Of a DNA stretch of 63,985 nt, positions 58,301 through 63,985 are shown one piece after another. The stretch is from Rhodopseudomonas palustris JSC-3b (GTDB taxonomy: Bacteria; Pseudomonadota; Alphaproteobacteria; Rhizobiales; Xanthobacteraceae). Under the pieces are notes generated by a model. The model had not been told where the DNA came from, searched no databases, and saw nothing but the letters and a program-made list of their open reading frames with translations. Position 1 is the first letter of the stretch; the number at the start of each line of letters is the position of its first letter. The stretch is from contig KI632513.1 of assembly GCA_000504425.1 (NCBI GenBank), forward strand, positions 72,501 to 136,485. Direction: 5' to 3'. The translations under genes and the position numbers were made by a program.

Positions 58301-58403
58301 CGCGCCGCGCTGGATGTGATCGCATCGCCGCCTGCACATCATCCTGTTGCTGGAACGGGGTGCAGCGCGGCCGGTTCTCTCCGATCATCACAGGGAGAAA
58401 ACC

Positions 58404-58739
58404 ATGCTATTAAAACCGCTGCTGATAGTTGCCATAATCTGTGCATCGTCCGCCGCATCGGCGCAGAGCGGCGTTGGCGCCTCCCCGGGCGGGGCTGGCG
58501 TAGCCAATAGTCCGAGCACCTCGGTGCAGAGCCCCGGCGGCGCCGGAGTGAGCCCAGGTACCTCCACCACGACGGGAACTGGCCTTTCGAGTCCTGGAAC
58601 CAGCTCCAGCATCACGACTAATCAGCCCGGCGTGCCCAATACCTCCACGCCCGGCACCATTGGCACCGGCGCCGCACCGAGCGGCCTGCCTGGTGATAGT
58701 CCGAGTACTCCCGGCTATCCGGCCCGCGTCGGTCAGTAA
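58404..58739 (+). CDS. Secreted Gly/Ser/Pro/Thr-rich low-complexity protein
   Basis: 111 residues from ATG 58404 with AGGGAG upstream. Signal peptide KPLLIVAIICASSAASAQ. The mature 90 residues are disordered, with two copies of SPGGAGV (in GASPGGAGVANSPS and QSPGGAGVSPGTS) and further Ser-Pro-Gly units (LSSPGTSSS, GDSPSTPGY). No Cys, almost no charge. No family recognised; similar short secreted proteins occur in Bradyrhizobium-type genomes (recollection). Confidence 0.65.
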   Translation: MLLKPLLIVAIICASSAASAQSGVGASPGGAGVANSPSTSVQSPGGAGVSPGTSTTTGTGLSSPGTSSSITTNQPGVPNTSTPGTIGTGAAPSGLPGDSPSTPGYPARVGQ

Positions 58740-58887
58740 CAGCAACACAGAAAAAGGCGCGAGCGCACTGTTTTAAGGGCGCTAACGCTTGCGCCATCGC
58801 AAGGTGGCGGGCCGTTCCTGGCGCTAGGCAGGCCGGGCCGGGAGTCGAAAGTCTAGCCATTCCGGTGAACAAACGCAGGGAAGTTCC

Positions 58888-58969
58888 TTGACATTGGGGC
58901 GCAGAGGTCTATTCCCAGCGGCGGGAAACCTCTCCCCACCGAGAGGCACCTATCTGGAAGGATAGAGAC
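58888..58969 (+). promoter_or_regulatory. serC leader motif with overlapping promoter
   Basis: TTGACA (58888-58893) and TATTCC (58910-58915) are 16 bases apart. The RNA that follows contains hairpin CCTCTC-CCCACC-GAGAGG (58929-58946) and then CTATC-TGGAAG-GATAG (58950-58965), which holds the serC ribosome site GGAAGGA within its loop and 3' arm. AGAGGT (58903-58908) could instead pair with ACCTCT (58928-58933), giving a structure that excludes the first hairpin. This matches my recollection of the conserved serC motif described upstream of alphaproteobacterial serC operons. It probably controls serC translation or transcription in response to serine or one-carbon status; the ligand is unknown. 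Confidence 0.75.
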
Positions 58970-60139
58970 ATGACGACGAAGCCCGCATCGCGGCCCACGA
59001 ATGCCAATTTCTCCTCCGGCCCCTGCGCCAAGCGCCCCGGCTGGACCCCCCAACAACTTAACGACGCTCCGCTCGGCCGCTCGCATCGCGCGAAAATCGG
59101 CAAGGCCAAGCTGAAGCTTGCCATCGACCTGACCCGCGAAGTCCTGGAAGTGCCCGCCGATTACAAGATCGGCATCGTTCCGGCCTCCGACACCGGCGCG
59201 GTCGAAATGGCGCTGTGGTCGCTGCTCGGCCCGCGTCCCGTGACCGCCATCGCCTGGGAATCGTTCGGCGACGGCTGGATCAGCGACATCACCAAGGAAC
59301 TGAAGCTGAAGGACGTCACCAAGCTCAAGGCGGGCTATGGTGAACTCCCCGACCTCTCCAAGGTCGATCCGGCTTCCGACGTGGTGTTCACCTGGAACGG
59401 CACCACCTCTGGCGTGCGCGTCCCCAATGCCGACTGGATCAAGGCCGACCGCGAAGGTCTGACCATTTGCGACGCCACCTCGGCCGCGTTCGCCCAGCCG
59501 CTCGATTGGGCCAAGCTCGATGTCGTGACCTTCTCTTGGCAGAAGGCGCTCGGCGGTGAAGCCGCTCACGGCATGCTGATCCTCAGCCCGCGCGCGGTGG
59601 CCCGGCTTGAGAGCTACACCCCGGCTTGGCCGATGCCGAAGATTTTCCGCCTGACCAAGGGCGGCAAGCTGATCGACGGTATCTTCCAGGGCGAGACCAT
59701 CAACACCCCGTCGATGCTGTGCGTGGAAGACTATATCGACGCGCTCAACTGGGCGAAGTCGGTTGGCGGTCTCAAGGGTCTGATCGGCCGCGCCGATGCC
59801 AGCACCAAGGTGATCACCGACTGGGTCGCCAAGACCCCGTGGGTTGACTTCCTGGCTACCGATCCGGCGATCCGCTCCAACACCTCGGTGTGCCTGAAGG
59901 TGGTTGATCCCGCGATCACCGCGCTCAGCCCCGAAGCCCAGGCCGATTTCGCCAAGAAGCTGGTGGCGGCGGTCGAAAAGGAAGGCGCGGGCTACGACCT
60001 CGGCGCCTATCGCGATGCTCCTCCCGGCCTGCGCATCTGGTGCGGCGCCACGGTGGAAACCGCCGACGTTGCGGCCCTGACGCAGTGGCTGGACTGGGCG
60101 TTTGAAACCACCAAGGCCTCGCTGAATCAGGCGGCCTGA
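58970..60139 (+). CDS. serC: Phosphoserine aminotransferase
   Basis: PLP enzyme making 3-phosphoserine from 3-phosphohydroxypyruvate and glutamate, second step of serine synthesis. 389 residues, the longer alphaproteobacterial form. Opens [20 protein letters not shown], has [16 protein letters not shown], the PLP-Lys in [17 protein letters not shown], and C-terminal [18 protein letters not shown]. First gene after the serC leader; serA follows after a palindromic repeat. Confidence 0.95.
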   Translation: MTTKPASRPTNANFSSGPCAKRPGWTPQQLNDAPLGRSHRAKIGKAKLKLAIDLTREVLEVPADYKIGIVPASDTGAVEMALWSLLGPRPVTAIAWESFGDGWISDITKELKLKDVTKLKAGYGELPDLSKVDPASDVVFTWNGTTSGVRVPNADWIKADREGLTICDATSAAFAQPLDWAKLDVVTFSWQKALGGEAAHGMLILSPRAVARLESYTPAWPMPKIFRLTKGGKLIDGIFQGETINTPSMLCVEDYIDALNWAKSVGGLKGLIGRADASTKVITDWVAKTPWVDFLATDPAIRSNTSVCLKVVDPAITALSPEAQADFAKKLVAAVEKEGAGYDLGAYRDAPPGLRIWCGATVETADVAALTQWLDWAFETTKASLNQAA

Positions 60140-60146
60140 CGCTGTT

Positions 60147-60281
60147 GCCCCTCTCCCCGTGGGAGAGGGGGCCTTCGCGAAGCGAAGGCGGGTGAGGGGA
60201 TGATGACCCTCGTTGTGTTGCGCCCCCTCACCCGTCGCGGACTTCGTCCGCGCCACCCTCTCCCACAAGGGGAGAGGGGAA
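60147..60281. repeat. Palindromic repeat between serC and serA
   Basis: CCCCTCTCCCCGTGGGAGAG, then GCCTTCGCGAAGCGAAGGCG and GGTGAGGGG, answered by CCCCCTCACCC and CCCTCTCCCACAAGGGGAGA. Same family as 22283-22413. It could reduce read-through from serC to serA or process the transcript. Confidence 0.85.
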
Positions 60282-60321
60282 GTGCGCCTTCCCTTTCAAC
60301 GTTTCATCAGGATCACATCCC

Positions 60322-61911
60322 ATGACCGCTCCCAAAGTCCTCATTTCCGACGCGCTGTCGGAAGCCGCCGTGCAGATCTTCAAGGATCGCGGCATCGACG
60401 TCGATTTCCAGCCGAGCCTCGGCAAGGACAAGGACAAGCTCGCCGAGATCATCGGCAATTACGATGGCCTCGCGATCCGCTCCGCCACCAAGGCCACCGC
60501 GAAGATCCTGGAAAAGGCCACCCGTCTGAAGGTGATCGGCCGCGCCGGCATCGGCGTTGATAACGTCGAGATTCCCGCGGCGACCGCCAAGGGCATCATC
60601 GTGATGAACACACCGTTCGGCAATTCGATCACCACTGCCGAACACGCCATCACCATGATGCTGTCGCTGGCCCGCGAGATCCCCGCCGCCGACGCCTCGA
60701 CCCAGGCCGGCAAGTGGGAAAAGAACCGCTTCATGGGCGTTGAGATCACCGGCAAGGTGCTCGGCGTGATCGGCTGCGGCAATATCGGTTCGATCGTTGC
60801 CGACCGCGCGCTCGGCCTGAAGATGAAGGTGATCGCGTTCGACCCGTTCCTGTCGCCGGAGCGCGCCAAGGATCTCGGCGTCGATAAGGTCGAACTCGAA
60901 GACGTGTTCAAGCGCGCCGACTTCATCACGCTGCACACCCCGCTCACCGACAAGACCCGCAACATCATCGACGCGGCCGCGATCGCCAAGATGAAGAAGG
61001 GCGTGCGCATCATCAATTGCGCCCGCGGCGGTCTGGTTGACGAGCAGGCGCTCGCCGAGGCGCTGAAGTCCGGTCAGGTGGCTGGCGCGGCGTTCGACGT
61101 GTTCACCGAAGAACCCGCCACCAGCAACGTGCTGTTCGGCCTGCCGAACGTGATCTGCACCCCGCATCTGGGCGCCTCCACCACGGAAGCTCAGGAAAAC
61201 GTCGCGCTGCAGGTGGCCGAGCAGATGTCGGACTACCTGCTGACCGGCGCGATCTCCAACGCGGTCAACTTCCCCTCGATCACCGCGGAAGAAGCGCCGA
61301 AGCTGAAGCCGTTCATTGAACTGGCCGAAAAGCTCGGCTCGTTCGCCGGTCAGCTCACCGAGAGCAACATCGTCAAGGTGACCATCACTTACGAAGGCGA
61401 AGTCGCGGAAATGAAGATCAAGGCGCTGACTTCGGCAGCGCTGTCCGGTCTGCTGCGGCCGATGCTGGGCGACGTCAATGTCGTGTCGGCGCCGGTGGTG
61501 GCCAAGGAGCGCGGCATGGTGGTGGACGAGATCGTCCGCGCCGCCGAGAGCGACTATGAGAGCCTGATCACCGTGACCGTCGCCACTGAAAAGGGCGAGC
61601 GTTCGGTGTCCGGCACGGTGTTCGCGGACGGTCATCCGCGCCTGGTCGACATCAAGGGCATCCGCGTCGATGCCGAGTTCGGCAAGTCGATGGTCTATGT
61701 GACCAACGAGGACAAGCCGGGCTTCATCGGCAAGTTCGCCAGCCTGCTCGGTGATGCCAATGTCAACATCGCGACCTTCAGCCTCGGCCGTCACAGCCAG
61801 GGCGGCGATGCGATCGCGCTGGTCGAGATCGACGGCCCGATGCCGGCCGACGTGCTGGCCAAGGTGCAGGCGCTGCCGCAGGTCAAGCAGGCCAAGGCGC
61901 TGCTGTTCTAA
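60322..61911 (+). CDS. serA: D-3-phosphoglycerate dehydrogenase
   Basis: First step of serine synthesis. 529 residues, the long type with an inserted allosteric domain. NAD motif GVIGCGNIGSIVADRA near residue 150, substrate/catalytic block NCARGGLVDEQAL (Arg), FDVFTEEPA (Glu) and CTPHLGAST with His282. Residues 310-450 form the intervening substrate-binding domain and the last 75 an ACT domain (MVYVTNEDKPGFIGKFASLL), where serine inhibition is usual. Ends with a strong terminator. Confidence 0.96.
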   Translation: MTAPKVLISDALSEAAVQIFKDRGIDVDFQPSLGKDKDKLAEIIGNYDGLAIRSATKATAKILEKATRLKVIGRAGIGVDNVEIPAATAKGIIVMNTPFGNSITTAEHAITMMLSLAREIPAADASTQAGKWEKNRFMGVEITGKVLGVIGCGNIGSIVADRALGLKMKVIAFDPFLSPERAKDLGVDKVELEDVFKRADFITLHTPLTDKTRNIIDAAAIAKMKKGVRIINCARGGLVDEQALAEALKSGQVAGAAFDVFTEEPATSNVLFGLPNVICTPHLGASTTEAQENVALQVAEQMSDYLLTGAISNAVNFPSITAEEAPKLKPFIELAEKLGSFAGQLTESNIVKVTITYEGEVAEMKIKALTSAALSGLLRPMLGDVNVVSAPVVAKERGMVVDEIVRAAESDYESLITVTVATEKGERSVSGTVFADGHPRLVDIKGIRVDAEFGKSMVYVTNEDKPGFIGKFASLLGDANVNIATFSLGRHSQGGDAIALVEIDGPMPADVLAKVQALPQVKQAKALLF

Positions 61912-61954
61912 TTACCAGCGCCGCGTCGCGGCGCTTCGATCACCAAAAAAATGC

Positions 61955-61985
61955 ATCCCTCCCCATCCGGGGAGGGATTTTTTTT
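61955..61985 (+). terminator. Rho-independent terminator after serA
   Basis: ATCCCTCCCC and GGGGAGGGAT form a 10-bp stem with loop ATCC, followed by eight T. A run of A just upstream would let it also work on the other strand. Confidence 0.94.
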
Positions 61986-62133
61986 GAGTCTGATTCATCT
62001 GGCGAATTGCAACGTATGTTCGCATAGTGGAATTTTCGCAACTTTTACGGTAATAATCCGAAAAGCTTCTACCAATAGTGTGCGCCGCAAGAAACGCCCT
62101 GGGAGGGTGTGACGTGCCAATCGGAGCGCTCAG

Positions 62134-63819
62134 GTGAAGTTCAGTAATCTTCGTATCACGCCCAAGCTCGCCATTCTGGTCTCGGTTGCGATGGTCGGCT
62201 TGTGTGCCGCCGGCGTCTATGCCGGCAACATGATGAAGCAGGAATTGCTCGCGGCGCGCATCGAGCAGACCAAGTACTTCGTCGATATGGGCCGCAACAC
62301 CGCGTTGGCGTTGCAGAAGGAAGTCAATGCCGGCCAGCTCACCAAAGAGCAGGCGATCGCAGAATTCAGCCGCCGCCTCGGCGCGATGACCTTCGACAAC
62401 GGCAATGGCTATCTGTTCGCCTATGGCTATGACGGCATCACCATCGCGTCGCCCGACAAGAAGATGATTGGCCAGAGCTTCCTCAACGTCGCTACCGGCA
62501 ATCGCTACCTGCTGCGCGAATTGCGCGATGAGGTGATGGCGAAGGGCGAATCGACGCTGTATTACGATTTCCAGCGCCCCGGTTCGGAGGAGCTGCGTCG
62601 CAAGATTTCCTACGCCGTGATGATACCGAACTGGAACGTGATCGTCGGCTCCGGCGCCTATCTCGACGATCTCCACGCCCGGCTGATGCCGATCGTCTGG
62701 GCGCTGGTCGCGGCGATTCTCGGCATCGGCGCGGTGTGCGGCGCGATTGCCTGGGTGATTGGCCGCTCGATCACCCGGCCACTGGCGATGCTCGGCGACC
62801 GGATGCAGTCGCTCGCCGAAGGCCAGCTTGATGCGGACATTCCGGGCACCGATCGCGGTGACGAAGTGGGCGCGATGGCCAAGTCGGTGCAAGTGTTCAA
62901 GGACAACGCGATCCGCATTCGCGGCTTGGAGCAGGTTGAGGCCGAGGCGCAGCAGCGCGCCGCCGAAGAACGCCGCCGCACCATGCTCGAGATCGCCGGC
63001 GATTTCGAACGCAGCGTCAGTGGCATCGTCGGCTCGGTGGCGACCGCCGCGCGTAACATGCAGGCGACCGCGCAATCGATGACGGCGACCGCCAGCGATG
63101 CTTCGGCGCGGGCTGCAACGGTGGGATCAGCGTCGGAATCGACGTCGACCACGATCGGCACGGTGGCAGCGGCGGCCGAGGAATTGTCGAGCTCGGTCGG
63201 CGAAATCGCCCGCCAGGTGGCGCAGTCGCGGGAAGTCGCCGGCAAGGCGGTCACCGACGCCGAGCAGACCAATGCCACGGTGCAACTACTGTCGACCGGC
63301 GCCGAGAAGATCGGCGAGGTGGTGCAGCTCATTCACTCGATCGCCTCGCAGACCAATCTGCTGGCGCTGAACGCCACCATCGAAGCAGCGCGCGCCGGCG
63401 AATCGGGACGCGGTTTCGCGGTGGTCGCCTCGGAAGTGAAGGCGCTCGCCAGCCAGACCGCCAAGGCCACCGAGGAAATTTCGTCGCAGGTGGCGGCGAT
63501 GCAGGCGTCCACCAGCGATGCGGTCAAGTCGATCTCCAGCATCGGCGAGACCATTGCGAAGATGAGCGAAATCACGGTGGCGATCTCCGGCGCCGTGGAG
63601 GAGCAGGGGGCGGCGACCCGCGAGATTGCCCGCAACATCCAGTCGGTGGCGGCCGGTGCGAACGAGGTTCACGATCACATCGGCGGCGTCGCTTCGGCGG
63701 CGGAAGCGACCGGCGAGGCCGCGTCCGAAGTGCTGTCGAGCGCACGCGATCTCGACGGTCAGTCCAGCATGCTGCGCGAAGCGGTCGATCAGTTCCTCGG
63801 CAAGGTCCGCGCCGCGTAA
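62134..63819 (+). CDS. Methyl-accepting chemotaxis protein with periplasmic Cache domain
   Basis: 561 residues from GTG 62134, with GGAG 8 bases upstream. First membrane helix [20 protein letters not shown], then a single Cache domain (residues about 35-185: [40 protein letters not shown]), second helix [24 protein letters not shown] ([20 protein letters not shown]) and the signalling coiled coil with tip [16 protein letters not shown]. sCache_2 chemoreceptors often sense small organic acids. Stands alone at the right edge; no che genes seen. Confidence 0.93.
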   Translation: MKFSNLRITPKLAILVSVAMVGLCAAGVYAGNMMKQELLAARIEQTKYFVDMGRNTALALQKEVNAGQLTKEQAIAEFSRRLGAMTFDNGNGYLFAYGYDGITIASPDKKMIGQSFLNVATGNRYLLRELRDEVMAKGESTLYYDFQRPGSEELRRKISYAVMIPNWNVIVGSGAYLDDLHARLMPIVWALVAAILGIGAVCGAIAWVIGRSITRPLAMLGDRMQSLAEGQLDADIPGTDRGDEVGAMAKSVQVFKDNAIRIRGLEQVEAEAQQRAAEERRRTMLEIAGDFERSVSGIVGSVATAARNMQATAQSMTATASDASARAATVGSASESTSTTIGTVAAAAEELSSSVGEIARQVAQSREVAGKAVTDAEQTNATVQLLSTGAEKIGEVVQLIHSIASQTNLLALNATIEAARAGESGRGFAVVASEVKALASQTAKATEEISSQVAAMQASTSDAVKSISSIGETIAKMSEITVAISGAVEEQGAATREIARNIQSVAAGANEVHDHIGGVASAAEATGEAASEVLSSARDLDGQSSMLREAVDQFLGKVRAA

Positions 63820-63880
63820 ATCATGATCCTGGCGGCGTGCAGCACACCGCCAGGACCAGCAACGATGCTGTGGTTGCCTG

Positions 63881-63914
63881 GGCCCGGGCTGATGATCTCA
63901 GTCCGGGCCTCTTT
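63881..63914 (+). terminator. Probable terminator after the chemoreceptor gene
   Basis: GGCCCGG-G-CTGA pairs with TCAG-T-CCGGGCC around a TGATC loop, followed by TCTTT. Located 62 bases after the stop. Confidence 0.65.
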
Positions 63915-63944
63915 ATGGCCGTTATACCAGCGACTCCTACCATT

Positions 63945-63985
63945 GACTCGTCATGCCCGCGCTTGTCGCGGGGGGTCACCCCCCC
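63945..63985. repeat. Dispersed repeat at the right edge (CATGCCCGCGCTTGTCGCGG family)
   Basis: CGTCATGCCCGCGCTTGTCG with following GCGGGGGG; reverse-complement copies (CCCGCGACAAGCGCGGGCAT) occur near 25208-25235 and, diverged, at about 950-980. Truncated by the end of the window. Confidence 0.7.

Overview
The window is one contiguous piece of a GC-rich alphaproteobacterial chromosome, almost certainly from the Bradyrhizobium/Rhodopseudomonas group (Nitrobacteraceae). Supporting signs are two branched-chain-amino-acid-type (Liv) ABC transporter clusters, DUF992 proteins, an alphaproteobacterial serC leader upstream of serC-serA, and many short palindromic intergenic repeats typical of these genomes. 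The species call is inference. I saw no rRNA, tRNA, CRISPR array, prophage or replication origin.

Layout. 1-868: 3' part of a mannose-1-phosphate guanylyltransferase/isomerase. 1476-8800 (minus): a Liv-type transporter cluster (livG, acyl-CoA synthetase, livH, livM, binding protein, livF), which suggests import of a carboxylic acid followed by CoA activation. 8816-9036: a regular array of nine 15-bp GGCGCC palindromes. 9206-14350 (minus): a second Liv cluster (livK, livH, livM, livG, livF) with ATGA overlaps between the last four genes. 15186-19405: purU, a small lipoprotein, a MetE-C-like protein and UDP-glucose dehydrogenase. 19629-23843: the S-adenosylmethionine cycle, with a methyltransferase-like protein, metK and ahcY. 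24010-27012: a repeat-rich accessory pocket with an IS110-type transposase and two small hypothetical proteins. 27013-32085 (minus): a Lys/Ala-rich histone-H1-like protein, an unusually long UvrB carrying intergenic-type repeats inside its reading frame, and a membrane protein. 32295-42245: alkylsulfatase, three glutathione-S-transferase-like proteins, a HAD hydrolase, a Cys-rich protein, an aldo/keto reductase, PlsC, a DUF486 protein and a PQQ-type sugar dehydrogenase. 42917-45607: aspartate aminotransferase and two DUF992 paralogues. 45790-53747: EF-G-like GTPase, HTH protein, aroE, an FMN-dependent alpha-hydroxy-acid dehydrogenase, a small charged protein, glmM and a Fsr-like MFS exporter. 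53988-58739: two outer-membrane barrels, a GNAT enzyme, a split Aer-like PAS plus chemoreceptor pair, and a Gly/Ser/Pro-rich secreted protein. 58888-61985: serine biosynthesis (serC leader, serC, serA, terminator). 62134-63819: a Cache-domain chemoreceptor.

Most genes are ordinary housekeeping or transport genes. The less ordinary points are the nine-palindrome array ahead of livG, the in-frame repeats in uvrB, several enzymes with an altered key residue (LivF Walker A Lys to Arg, EF-G-like G3 His to Ser, MetE-like zinc Cys to Ser), the overlapping PAS/chemoreceptor pair, a possible ten-codon leader peptide coupled to the methyltransferase gene upstream of metK, and a strong hairpin in the probable left end of the IS110 element. 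I did not find a clearly new multigene system.
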